Of a stretch of DNA of 64,000 nt, positions 26,063-34,936 are shown in pieces. Below the pieces are notes generated by a model. That model was not told the origin of the DNA. It was given only the letters and a program-made list of their open reading frames with translations, and did not search any database. The translations under genes and the position numbers were made by a program. Origin of the DNA: Halococcus hamelinensis 100A6 (lineage in GTDB: Archaea; Halobacteriota; Halobacteria; Halobacteriales; Halococcaceae); assembly GCF_000336675.1 (NCBI RefSeq), contig NZ_AOMB01000032.1, positions 80,183 to 144,182 on the forward strand. The letters are read 5' to 3'. The first letter of the stretch is position 1. The number at the start of each line of letters is the position of its first letter.

Positions 26063-28000
26063 ATGGAACGTCGAAGTCAGGTGGTCGACTCGCTCGGTTT
26101 CACGGACGTCGAGATGGACGACGCCTTCTGGTCGCCCCGTATCGAGACGAACCGGGCGGTCACGATCGAGTACCAGTACGACCAGCTGGAGGAGTCCGGC
26201 ACGCTGGAGAACTTCCGGCGCGCCGCGGAGGGGGGATCGGGCGAGTTCAGCGGGATGTGGTTCCAGGACTCGGACGCCTACAAGTGGCTCGAAGCCGCGA
26301 GTTACGTCCTCGCCACGGAGGACGACCCGGACCTGAGGGAGCGCGTCGACGAGGTCGTGGACCTGGTGGCCGCCGCACAGGACGACGACGGCTACCTCAA
26401 CACCTACTTCACCCTCGTCGAACCCGACGGTCGGTGGACGAACCTCCACATGATGCACGAACTCTACTGTGCGGGCCACCTCGTCGAGGCGGCCGTCGCC
26501 AACCACCGCGCCACGGGCGGCGATTCGTTGCTCGACGTCGCGATGGGGTTCGTCGACCACATCGAGGCGGTCTTCGCCGACGAGGACTTCGACGGCGCGC
26601 CGGGCCACGAGGAACTCGAACTCGCGCTGGTGGAGCTCTATCGCGTCACCGACGAGGAGCGGTATCTCGACCTCGCCCAGTACTTCGTGGACGTTCGCGG
26701 CCACGACGCCGACCGGTTCCGCTGGGAGGTCGAACACTACGACCGAATCGCGGGCTACGGGGAGGGGAAGGCCATCGAGGACGGGCCGGCGGGGACCTTC
26801 CTCGACGACGAGGGCGAGTACGACGGGAGCTACGCGCAGGCGCACGCGCCGTTCGACGACCAGGAGGCGGTCGAGGGCCACTCGGTGCGTGCGATGTACC
26901 TCTACGCGGGCGTGGCCGACCTCGCGATGGAGCGAGAGGAGACGGAGCCGCTGGACGTCCTCGACGACCTCTGGCACAACATGACCGAGCGCCGGATGTA
27001 CGTCACCGGCGGTATCGGTCCGGAGGCCGCCCACGAGGGGTTCACCGAGGACTACGACCTCCGGAACGAGGACGCCTACGCCGAGACCTGTGCGGCCATC
27101 GGGAGCGTCTTCTGGAACCAGCGGATGCTCGAACGCACGGGCGACGCGAAGTACGCCGACCTCATCGAACGCACCCTCTACAACGGGTTCCTCGCCGGCG
27201 TCGGCCTCGAAGGCAAGGAGTTCTTCTACGAGAACCCACTGGAGAGTTCCGGTGACCACCACCGCAAGGGCTGGTTCACCTGCGCGTGCTGCCCGCCGAA
27301 CGCCGCCCGGCTGTTCGCCTCGCTCGGCGGATACCTCTACGGCGATGACGGGGACGACCTGTTCGTCCACCAGTACGTCGGGAGCCGCGTCTCGACCGAG
27401 GTCGGTGGGACGGCGGTCGACCTCGACGTGGAGACCGACCTCCCGTGGTCCGGTGACGTCTCGCTCGACGTGACGGCATCGGAGGGAGAGTCGTTCGCCC
27501 TCCGTCTCCGGGTGCCGGCTTGGAGCGAGGGAACCACGGTCGAAGTGAACGGCGAGTCGGTGGACGCGGCGGTCGAGGACGGCTATCTCGCGCTCGACCG
27601 CGAGTGGACGGACGACACGGTCGAACTCACCTTCGAGCAAACCGTGCAGACGGTCCGGGCGCACCCGGCCGTCGAGGCGGACGCGGGACTCGTCGCCGTC
27701 GAACGCGGCCCGCTGGTCTACTGCCTCGAAGCGACCGACAACGACCGGCCCCTCCACCAGTACGTGCTCCCGACGGACGGGGAGTACGAGGTCGACCACC
27801 GCGAGGACCTGCTCGGCGGCGTGAGCGTGCTCAGCGTCGAGGCACGCGTGCCCGACCGGTCGGAGTGGGAGGGCGAACTCTATCGCCCCGCCGACGAGAC
27901 CGGTCAGGAAGACGCGACAGTGACGGCCGTCCCGTACTTCGCGTGGGACAACCGCGAGCCCGGCCCCATGCGCGTCTGGGTTCGCGGCGAGCAGCAGTAA
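26063..28000 (+). CDS. GH127 beta-L-arabinofuranosidase-like protein
   Basis: 645 residues, formerly DUF1680. An (alpha/alpha)6 barrel is expected over residues 10-430 and beta domains after it. Zinc/nucleophile residues match the founding enzyme HypBA1 (Glu338, Cys340, Cys417, Cys418): here Glu341-x-Cys343 (YAETC) and the FTCACCPPN cluster with Cys407, Cys409 and Cys410. The family removes beta-L-arabinofuranose; related families handle other furanosides. There is no export signal, so it is intracellular. Probably co-transcribed with the GH2 gene 67 bases downstream. Confidence 0.9.
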   Translation: MERRSQVVDSLGFTDVEMDDAFWSPRIETNRAVTIEYQYDQLEESGTLENFRRAAEGGSGEFSGMWFQDSDAYKWLEAASYVLATEDDPDLRERVDEVVDLVAAAQDDDGYLNTYFTLVEPDGRWTNLHMMHELYCAGHLVEAAVANHRATGGDSLLDVAMGFVDHIEAVFADEDFDGAPGHEELELALVELYRVTDEERYLDLAQYFVDVRGHDADRFRWEVEHYDRIAGYGEGKAIEDGPAGTFLDDEGEYDGSYAQAHAPFDDQEAVEGHSVRAMYLYAGVADLAMEREETEPLDVLDDLWHNMTERRMYVTGGIGPEAAHEGFTEDYDLRNEDAYAETCAAIGSVFWNQRMLERTGDAKYADLIERTLYNGFLAGVGLEGKEFFYENPLESSGDHHRKGWFTCACCPPNAARLFASLGGYLYGDDGDDLFVHQYVGSRVSTEVGGTAVDLDVETDLPWSGDVSLDVTASEGESFALRLRVPAWSEGTTVEVNGESVDAAVEDGYLALDREWTDDTVELTFEQTVQTVRAHPAVEADAGLVAVERGPLVYCLEATDNDRPLHQYVLPTDGEYEVDHREDLLGGVSVLSVEARVPDRSEWEGELYRPADETGQEDATVTAVPYFAWDNREPGPMRVWVRGEQQ

Positions 28001-28067
28001 ACGAACTGCCCCGAGATACAGGGAGTGGAAAAGATAATACTCCCCCCCGTCGTCGGGTGGAGCCACG

Positions 28068-30779
28068 ATGAACGCGTTCGATAGACCCGCCGCCGTCGAC
28101 CTCTCGGGGGAGTGGACGTTCACCACGGATCCGGACGACGTCGGCATCGCGGAGCACTGGTACGAACGGGACGAGAGCCTCCCGAATTCCCGAGGCGTGA
28201 CCGTTCCGCACGCCTGGCAGGAACACGACGACCTCCGGGAGTACACGGGGGTCGCGTGGTATCGCCGGACGGTGACGCTCGATGGGTTCGACGACCGGGT
28301 TCGCCTCCGGTTCGGGGCCGTCGATTACCGGGCGACCGTCTGGGTCAACGGCGTCGAGGTCGGCTCGAACGAGGGTGGCTATCTCCCCTTCGCGTTCGAC
28401 GTGACCGAGGCGGTGGTTCCCGGCGAGAACGTCGTCGCGGTCCGCGTGGCCGACCCGGACGATCTCCGCGAGATACCCCACGGCAAGCAGGGCTACCCGT
28501 GGTACACGCGGGTGAGCGGCATCTGGCAGCCGGTCGATATCACCACCGTTCCGGAGACGCGTATCGCCGACCTCCGGGTCACCCCGGACCTCGATGCCGA
28601 CGCGGCGCGGGTCGATGTCGATATCGCGAACATCGATCGAGGAGCGGATCTGCGGCTCCGGATCCGCGTGACACAGGACGGAACTACACTGGGAACGGAC
28701 GAGCTACCGGTCGGTTCGGAGACCGTCTCGACGGTCGTTTCCCTCACTGATCCGGCCTACTGGACACCGGACGACCCCGAACTGTGCGACGTCGAGGTGT
28801 CGCTTCTGACCGACGGTGGAAGCGGCGACGCGGGAATCGACGAGGGCGATAAGACGGTCGTCGACAGGCTCACCGACTACTTCGGGATGCGGAGCGTTTC
28901 GGTCGAGAACGGCGAGTGGTATCTCAACGGCGAGGTGCTCCGGGTCCGCGGGGCGCTCGACCAGGCCTACTATCCGGACACCCTCTATCGGCCCGCCGAC
29001 CTCGACACCTACCGCGAGGAGATAGCGACCGCGAAGGAGCTCGGGTTCAACATGCTCAGAAAACACATCAAACCCGCTCATCCCCGCTTCGTCGAGCTGG
29101 CCGACCGGATGGGGATCCTGGTGTGGGAGGAGCCGGCGAACGCCGACGTCGACACCGATGCCTCGCGACGACGGGTTCGTGAGGCGTTCGAGGGGCTGGT
29201 CGCGCGGGACTACAACTCGCCGAGCGTCGTCGTCTGGAGCCTCTACAACGAGGAGTGGGGGTTCGGCATCGACCAGCACGACTTCCCCGACCGCGACGAC
29301 CCGGTTCGGCTGTGGAACGACTCGGAGAAACAGTCGTACCTCGCCGACTACTATCGCGAGGCCAGGGATCTGGACCCCACACGGCTGGTCTGTGACAACT
29401 CCGGCTGGGCGCACGTCGCCACCGACCTCAACGACTACCACGAGTACTTCGTCGTTCCCGACCGAAACGAGGCGTGGCGGGACCGGCTCGACGACCTCCT
29501 CTCGGACCCGGCGGGAAACTACGCGGCGACGGGTGACGGGCCGGCCCCGGAAGAAGTGCCGACCGTCGTTTCGGAGTTCGGCACGTGGGGGCTCCCCGAG
29601 CTATCGTCGCTCCGGGCCCACTACGGCGGCGACCCCGACTGGTTCGACCACGAGTTCCTCTCGGGGCTGAAACGCCCTGCAGGTGTCGAGGAGCGCTTCG
29701 AGGACAGCGCGCTGAGCGACGTCTACGACGGACTCGACGACCTCGCCGCCGACTGGCAGCGCCGGGCGTTCGCGTCGGTCGCGGGGACAGTCGCCGATAT
29801 GCGCCTCGAGGACGAGGTCTCCGGCTACGTCCTCACCGAGTTCACCGACATCGAGTGGGAGTTCAACGGTGTCCTCGATTACCTCCGTGAGGGGAAGGCC
29901 TCGGTCGACCGGCTCGCCGCCGCGAACGGACGGACGATGGTTCGGCTCGAACCCGACACCTGGACCCTCCGCACGGGCGACCGGTTCGTCGCGGACCTCG
30001 CCGTCGCCAACGACGGACCCGAACCCCTCGAAACGGCTGTCGAGTGGACGGCGTTCGGTGAATCGGGTCGCGAGCCGGTCCGCGTCGACCCGGCGGGAAC
30101 GACGCGGCTCGACGGCGTGATCGACCTACGAGTACCGAAAACCGGAACGGGAGACGAGGAAGTGTCGACGGAGACCGCCACCGCCGACCTCGTGGATACG
30201 CCTGCCCACTGGGAATCGGAGGTAACCGTCGTCGGAGGGGGGGAAGGAGGAGCCGATACGCGCGTCTTCGCACCCACGGAGGCCGAGGCGATCCGGTCGA
30301 CGCTGACGGATGCGGGCTACGACCCGCTGGGGGCAGCGGCGGACGCCGACACGTTGGTCACGACGGACTTCGACGAGCGGGCCCGTGCGTTCGCGACGGA
30401 CGGCGGCCACGTCGTTCTCCTGCCGCGGCCCGACGGGTCGATGGCGGACTCCGTTCGCGACGCGTTTCCGATCCGTGAGCTCCCCGAACGCGAGAGCTGG
30501 AACCTCTGTGCCTCCTTCGTCTATCAGACGCTCTTCGATGGCGTGAAGCGTGTTCCCGGCTGGGCGTTCGAGGGGCTCTATCCCTACGCCTACGTCACAC
30601 CGACGGCGGACGGCGATAGCGTCCACAGCGGCTACGTCGAGGGGTGGCTCTCGGAGCCCGGCGCGACCGTTCTCGAACGCGACGACGACGACGGACGGGT
30701 GACGGTCTGTACTCTTCGCGTAACCGGGAGTGAGAACCGGCCGATGAGCGGAGCGATCGTTCGCCGGCTCGTCGATTGA
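28068..30779 (+). CDS. Glycoside hydrolase family 2 protein
   Basis: 903 residues. N-terminal sugar-binding jelly roll (about 10-160, WYRRTVTL...ATVWVNGVEVG), Ig-like domain (165-285), and TIM barrel from 286 with acid/base Glu395 in WSLYNEEW and nucleophile Glu503 in VSEFGTW. A long extra C-terminal part (about 620-903) carries beta-rich and Rossmann-like segments. GH2 covers beta-galactosidase, beta-mannosidase, beta-glucuronidase and others; this one lacks the NxK uronate motif, and its specificity is unassigned. No signal peptide; cytoplasmic. An AT-rich promoter-like stretch is seen near 28034-28041. Confidence 0.87.
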   Translation: MNAFDRPAAVDLSGEWTFTTDPDDVGIAEHWYERDESLPNSRGVTVPHAWQEHDDLREYTGVAWYRRTVTLDGFDDRVRLRFGAVDYRATVWVNGVEVGSNEGGYLPFAFDVTEAVVPGENVVAVRVADPDDLREIPHGKQGYPWYTRVSGIWQPVDITTVPETRIADLRVTPDLDADAARVDVDIANIDRGADLRLRIRVTQDGTTLGTDELPVGSETVSTVVSLTDPAYWTPDDPELCDVEVSLLTDGGSGDAGIDEGDKTVVDRLTDYFGMRSVSVENGEWYLNGEVLRVRGALDQAYYPDTLYRPADLDTYREEIATAKELGFNMLRKHIKPAHPRFVELADRMGILVWEEPANADVDTDASRRRVREAFEGLVARDYNSPSVVVWSLYNEEWGFGIDQHDFPDRDDPVRLWNDSEKQSYLADYYREARDLDPTRLVCDNSGWAHVATDLNDYHEYFVVPDRNEAWRDRLDDLLSDPAGNYAATGDGPAPEEVPTVVSEFGTWGLPELSSLRAHYGGDPDWFDHEFLSGLKRPAGVEERFEDSALSDVYDGLDDLAADWQRRAFASVAGTVADMRLEDEVSGYVLTEFTDIEWEFNGVLDYLREGKASVDRLAAANGRTMVRLEPDTWTLRTGDRFVADLAVANDGPEPLETAVEWTAFGESGREPVRVDPAGTTRLDGVIDLRVPKTGTGDEEVSTETATADLVDTPAHWESEVTVVGGGEGGADTRVFAPTEAEAIRSTLTDAGYDPLGAAADADTLVTTDFDERARAFATDGGHVVLLPRPDGSMADSVRDAFPIRELPERESWNLCASFVYQTLFDGVKRVPGWAFEGLYPYAYVTPTADGDSVHSGYVEGWLSEPGATVLERDDDDGRVTVCTLRVTGSENRPMSGAIVRRLVD

Positions 30780-30835
30780 GCCGGGAGCTTCTCGCAGTTC
30801 CCGTCGTCGCGGTCGCGATCCGGACGGCCGGCCCC

Positions 30836-30937
30836 TCAGTCGGCACCGTGTCGTGGGACGTACCCACAGTCCTCACACCGCCACGAGTCGTTCGTTCGTG
30901 CGATCCGTCCCGTGCAGTTCCGACAGTCGAACGCCAT
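30836..30937 (-). CDS. 33-residue double-CxxC zinc-ribbon microprotein
   Basis: Found by direct translation. ATG at 30937 opens 33 codons to TGA at 30836-30838. Two knuckles are present: Cys5-x2-Cys8 (DCRNC) and Cys21-x2-Cys24 (RCEDCG), twelve residues apart, with a Gly-Tyr after the second. This is the pattern of the small zinc-finger microproteins abundant in haloarchaea. A TATA-like AT-rich element lies about 25 bases upstream near 30958-30968. It lies between the GH2 gene and an IclR gene and could be a zinc-dependent regulator or protein-interaction factor; its function is unknown. Confidence 0.65.
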   Translation of the reverse strand: MAFDCRNCTGRIARTNDSWRCEDCGYVPRHGAD

Positions 30938-31048
30938 CGCCCGAACCCACAGTTCGACAAAACATAACTCTTGATACGTCGATCGTCGAACTTCGGGGAT
31001 CCGTCGACACGCCGAATCGGATGTGGCGGCTCCACCCCGTGTCGACGG

Positions 31049-31813
31049 TCACGAGTAGGTGACGTTCAGCTCGACGACGTTCGCGGTCTCCAGTACCCGC
31101 TCCGGAAGCTCCTCGGTGAACCGTTCGCCACGGACGCGGTTCGACGGCCCAGCGACGCTCAGCGCACCCAGTATCCGCCCGTTCGTGCTCGAGATCGGTG
31201 CGGCGACGCAGTTGAGCCCCTCGATCCGCTCCTCCCTGTCGAAGGCGACCCCTCGGTCGTGTATCTCGGCCAGCTCCTCGTCGAGCTCCCGGCGGTCGGT
31301 TATCGTTCGCGCGGTCTTCGGCTCCAGTCCGTGACGGTCGACGATGGCGTCGACGCGCTCGGGCGGGAGGTGGGCCAGAATGGCCTTCCCCAGCGCCGTG
31401 GTGTGCAGCGGAACGCGCGTCCCGACGTGGGCTTCGACCTGTACCGCCGTCTCCCCGCGTGCGCGATGGAGGTAGGCCCCGAACCCGTGCTCCTCGACCA
31501 TGAGGTTGGAGAGCTCGCCCGTCCCCTCCGCCAGCCCGTCGACTTCCGGCTTCGTGATCTCGTAGAGGGGGACCTGTGAACGGGCGTAGGCACCGTGTTC
31601 GAGGAACCGAAGCCCGGCTCGGTAGGCGGTGCCGTCCTTGACCACGTACTCCTCCTGAACCAGCGTGCTCAGATAGTTGTGGACCGTGCTCTTCGGGATG
31701 TCGAGCCGGTCGGCCAGCTCCGAGACCCCGGCTCCGTCGAGTCGTTGGAGCTCGTCGACGATCCTGAACCCGGTTTCGAGGGACCCTATCGCGTACTTCG
31801 CTCGTCTTCCCAT
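31049..31813 (-). CDS. IclR family transcriptional regulator
   Basis: 254 residues. N-terminal winged helix (about 7-65: SLETGFRIVDELQRLDGAGVSELADRLDIPKSTVHNYLSTL) and C-terminal IclR effector-binding GAF-like domain (from about 80) with LHTTALGKAILAHLPPERV. Haloarchaeal IclR proteins often control sugar catabolic genes, for example XacR and related regulators. It lies at the centre of the saccharide locus and is 580 bases from a second IclR gene in the same orientation. A TATA-like element sits 24 bases upstream (31833-31841), so the start is probably leaderless. Confidence 0.9.
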   Translation of the reverse strand: MGRRAKYAIGSLETGFRIVDELQRLDGAGVSELADRLDIPKSTVHNYLSTLVQEEYVVKDGTAYRAGLRFLEHGAYARSQVPLYEITKPEVDGLAEGTGELSNLMVEEHGFGAYLHRARGETAVQVEAHVGTRVPLHTTALGKAILAHLPPERVDAIVDRHGLEPKTARTITDRRELDEELAEIHDRGVAFDREERIEGLNCVAAPISSTNGRILGALSVAGPSNRVRGERFTEELPERVLETANVVELNVTYS

Positions 31814-32393
31814 ACCACCTCTCGGTATCCTTCATTATTGAATACTTTGTTCCACGGTGGTTTCTCGGTCGACGGCGGGGGCGAAAAAAGGGCCGTCGAA
31901 GCGTCTCGCTGGGGTCGGCCGCTGGCCGGGGCTGTGGACAAACGACACAGGTCCACCGGTCGGGACGTCTTCACCGTCCCGCCGACGGGATGAAAGACGC
32001 GACAGTATCGGGGACCGACAGGGGTTTCGCATTCATGAAAATTACATACAGAGTCGATGGTCGCTATATTCGAACATCCATAAACGAACACGCAATAAAA
32101 CGAACTATCATCGAGATACGAACGTTTTCGGAGCCGTTATCGAACGAATCGTTCACACACGACAGGATATCGAGTTCAGTATGGTGGAATAAGGACGCGA
32201 GATGATGAATTCGAATCCGGTCCAGCTAAACTCGGTTATTCGTGGATGAACCGTTTGTAACAGACATACTGCAGTTACAACTGGGTTGGAGGAGGAACGG
32301 AGCAAGCGAAGGCGAGGGTACGAGGAACGAACCTCGACCGGTCGACTCGATGGACGTGGAAAGCCGTTCACGGATGCCGAATGGGGTCGATAC
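31814..32393. other. AT-rich intergenic region between the two IclR genes
   Basis: 580 bases. 31850-31990 is GC-rich. 32030-32290 is distinctly AT-rich compared with the rest of the window, with many short A/T runs. A plus-strand reading of 71 codons (31990-32205) is not convincing. It may be a regulatory region or the scar of a lost gene or inserted element. No RNA gene recognised. Confidence 0.45.
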
Positions 32394-33161
32394 TCAGTTG
32401 TAGGTGATGTTGAGTTCGATGACGTTCGCGACCTCCAGGAGCATGGTCGGGAGCTCCTCCCGAAAGCGCTCGCCCTGGAGCCGGCTGCTCGGCCCCGAGA
32501 CGCTGATCGCCCCCTCGACCTCGTCGTGGTTGTTGACTATCGGTACCGCCACACAGCGGAGACCCTTCACGCGCGCCTCGTCGTCCAGCGCGTAGCCGTT
32601 CTCGCGGATCGTCTCGAACGCCTCGAACAGCGTCTCACGGTCGGTGATCGTGTTCTCGGTGGTCTCCGGCATGCCGTGGGTCTCGATGATCCGGTCGACA
32701 CGCTCGGGCGGCAGGTGGGCGAGGATCGCGTTTCCGAGGGCGGTGTTGTGGAGGTAGACCTCCTGGCCGACGTACGAGTCCGTCTGGACCGCGTTGTTGC
32801 CGTGCGCCCGGTAGAGGTAGAACCCCTTCCCGTTCTCCTCGACGAGCAGGTTCGCCAGCTCCCCGGACTCCTCGGCCAGGCTCGCGACCTCGTTCCTCGC
32901 GACGTCGTAGAGCGGCTGTCCGTGTTGTGCGTGGCCACCGAGGTCGAGCAGTTTGAGCCCGATCCGGTAGGCGTTGCCCTCCTTGACGACGTAGCCGTCG
33001 TGTTCGAGCGTCGTCAAGTAATTGTGGATGCTGCTTTTGGAAAGATCGAACGTTTCGGCCAGCTCGGTGACCGTTGATCCCCTTTTGTGCTTCAACGCGT
33101 CCAGGATCCGAAGCGTCGTTCGCGCCGTTTTGACGTAGTTCGTGGATTGTTTGGTATCCAT
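32394..33161 (-). CDS. IclR family transcriptional regulator (second copy)
   Basis: 255 residues from ATG 33161. Winged helix at about 8-68 (TLRILDALKHKRGSTVTELAETFDLSKSSIHNYLTTL) and effector domain with LHNTALGNAILAHLPPERV. It is clearly paralogous to the regulator at 31049-31813: both share the ending VIELN/VVELN-VTY and a similar effector domain, differing most in the N-terminus. The start at 33161 is preferred over 33182 because a TATA-like AAGCTTATG (33187-33195, minus strand) lies at the correct distance. Presumably it regulates a different branch of the locus. Confidence 0.88.
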   Translation of the reverse strand: MDTKQSTNYVKTARTTLRILDALKHKRGSTVTELAETFDLSKSSIHNYLTTLEHDGYVVKEGNAYRIGLKLLDLGGHAQHGQPLYDVARNEVASLAEESGELANLLVEENGKGFYLYRAHGNNAVQTDSYVGQEVYLHNTALGNAILAHLPPERVDRIIETHGMPETTENTITDRETLFEAFETIRENGYALDDEARVKGLRCVAVPIVNNHDEVEGAISVSGPSSRLQGERFREELPTMLLEVANVIELNITYN

Positions 33162-33611
33162 GGATACTCGATTTGGACCCATTCATCATAAGCTTGTATG
33201 GTGTGATTCTGTATGTGACTCAGTATTACTGGATTTCGGTTGAGGAGACGGTCCACACGCCGAGCGAGTGGAGTTATTCTGTGTGGAGGCACCGGCGGTG
33301 GGTCGGACGTGAAGCGACGGCTCCTCGTCTCGAAACCCCTCACTCCGCGGTTCAGCGGTGTTTTCGGATTCCGGAACGGATCTCTGGGCGGTGTCGTCGG
33401 ATCGCCTGCAGCGGTGCTGGTTCGACACTGGTCCGGACCGGGCGTTTCCGATTCCCCGTTCGATATGACTGGAACGCATACTACAGCGGGGGCACGAAAC
33501 GATACCAAATGAGGGAGTTCGGGAACCGAGGGACGGGGAGCGACGATCGAAGCGGTTCTCACGGGGTTCAGCGACGGATTTATACAATGTGGGCCTGGAG
33601 TATCGGTTCAC
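33162..33611. other. Divergent region between IclR and GH88 genes
   Basis: 450 bases. The iclR promoter is at the left end. At the right end ATTTATACA (33578-33586) is the GH88 TATA box, about 30 bases before ATG 33612. Between them I see similar strings, GTGATTCTGTATGTG near 33203 and GTTATTCTGTGTGG near 33273, but no gene. Confidence 0.5.
33578..33586 (+). promoter_or_regulatory. TATA box of the GH88 gene
   Basis: ATTTATACA, about 30 bases ahead of ATG 33612, supports that start codon. Confidence 0.65.
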
Positions 33612-34820
33612 ATGCCACGGGCTCCACGCGCACTGGTTGCGTCGGTCACCGACCACGGCCTTCCGAACCGCTACTCGGGATCCACGACGACCCCGTCGAC
33701 CGATCTCGAACGAGCGCTCGGGACGGCCACCGACCGGGTGCGGAGGAATCTGGACGAGTTCTACGATACCTTCCCCGAACCCTCAAGCGAGGACCTGGTC
33801 TATGGCTCGACCGACAACATGAGCGGCTGGACGACCTCCTTCTGGACCGGGCTCTGCTGGCTCGCCTCCGAGACGTCCGGTGAGGCGCGGTATCGCCGCG
33901 CCGCCGAAACACAGTTGGAGACGTTCGAGCGGCGGCTCACCGCCGGCGAGGTCAAGACGCACGACCTCGGTTTTCTCTATACGCTGTCCGCGGTCGCCGG
34001 CCATCGTCTCACCGGGAACGAGCGCTATCGGTCCGCGGCGCTGACGGCCGCCGACCACCTCGTCGAGCGGTTCTGGGACCGACCCGCGCTCATCCAGGCC
34101 TGGGGCGACCACGAGAGCACCGAGGAGTCCTGGGAGCGGGGGCGGATGATCGTCGACACGATGATGAACCTTCCACTGCTGTTCTGGGCCAGCGAGACGA
34201 CGGGTGACCCCTCCTACGCATCCATCGCGGAGACCCACGCGCGCACGACGGCCCAGCACCTCGTCCGACCCGACGGTTCGACGTTCCACACCTTCAAGTG
34301 CGACGTGGAGACCGGCGACCCGGTCGGCGGCGAGACCGCGCAGGGCTACGACGCTGACTCCTGTTGGGCCCGGGGACAGGCCTGGGCCATCTACGGCTAC
34401 GCGCTCGTAGCGGACTACACCGGTAACGGTCAGTACGCCGAACTCTCGGCGAAGCTGGCGAACTACTACCTCTCGAACCTCGAGGACGACGACGTTCCCC
34501 ACTGGGACTTCGACGCACCGAGGGACGAGGACATCCGCGATACGTCGGCCGCCGCCATCGCCGTCTGTGGCCTCGACGAACTCACCAGACAACTCCCGTT
34601 CGGCGACGAGCGGGTCCCCGGCTATCGGAACGCCGCGCTCGCGACGCTTCGAAGCCTCGCTGAGAACTACACCACCGACGGGCTGGACTCCAACGGCTTG
34701 CTGACCGATGCGGCCTACGACACCGCCGACGGGGACTACGACGAGTGCTGTATCTGGGGCGACTACTTCTACTACGAGGGCCTCGTTCGGGCACAGCACC
34801 ACTGGTCCCGGTACTGGTAG
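33612..34820 (+). CDS. GH88 unsaturated glucuronyl hydrolase-like protein
   Basis: 402 residues forming the expected (alpha/alpha)6 barrel. The two catalytic aspartates of bacterial unsaturated glucuronyl hydrolase (Asp88 and Asp149 in the Bacillus enzyme) correspond to Asp118 (THDLGFLY) and Asp182 (RMIVDTMMNL). Other family motifs are SGWTTSFWTG, DSCWARGQAWAIYG and DTSAAAIAVCGL. The enzyme removes the 4,5-unsaturated uronic acid left at the non-reducing end after a polysaccharide lyase has acted, so its presence implies that lyase products are imported. GH105 is a related alternative, but the WARGQAW and DTMMNL motifs favour GH88. Cytoplasmic, without signal. Confidence 0.85.
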   Translation: MPRAPRALVASVTDHGLPNRYSGSTTTPSTDLERALGTATDRVRRNLDEFYDTFPEPSSEDLVYGSTDNMSGWTTSFWTGLCWLASETSGEARYRRAAETQLETFERRLTAGEVKTHDLGFLYTLSAVAGHRLTGNERYRSAALTAADHLVERFWDRPALIQAWGDHESTEESWERGRMIVDTMMNLPLLFWASETTGDPSYASIAETHARTTAQHLVRPDGSTFHTFKCDVETGDPVGGETAQGYDADSCWARGQAWAIYGYALVADYTGNGQYAELSAKLANYYLSNLEDDDVPHWDFDAPRDEDIRDTSAAAIAVCGLDELTRQLPFGDERVPGYRNAALATLRSLAENYTTDGLDSNGLLTDAAYDTADGDYDECCIWGDYFYYEGLVRAQHHWSRYW

Positions 34821-34900
34821 CTCGCGGGTTCCCGAACTTCTCGACCGCGAGACGTCGACGGTCACGATTCGAACGACGGACCGGTTCCGGAGGCGGTATG

Positions 34901-34913
34901 CTATACATTTATG
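34901..34913 (+). promoter_or_regulatory. TATA box of the DUF2264 gene
   Basis: CTATACATTTATG ends 24 bases ahead of ATG 34937 and supports that start rather than the in-frame ATG at 34898 that lies within the box. Confidence 0.6.
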
Positions 34914-34936
34914 AGGGACACTGGTCTCCTTCGGCC

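Noticed and set aside
31990..32205. 71-codon plus-strand frame between the IclR genes
   Set aside because: AT-driven open frame without codon bias or plausible promoter.
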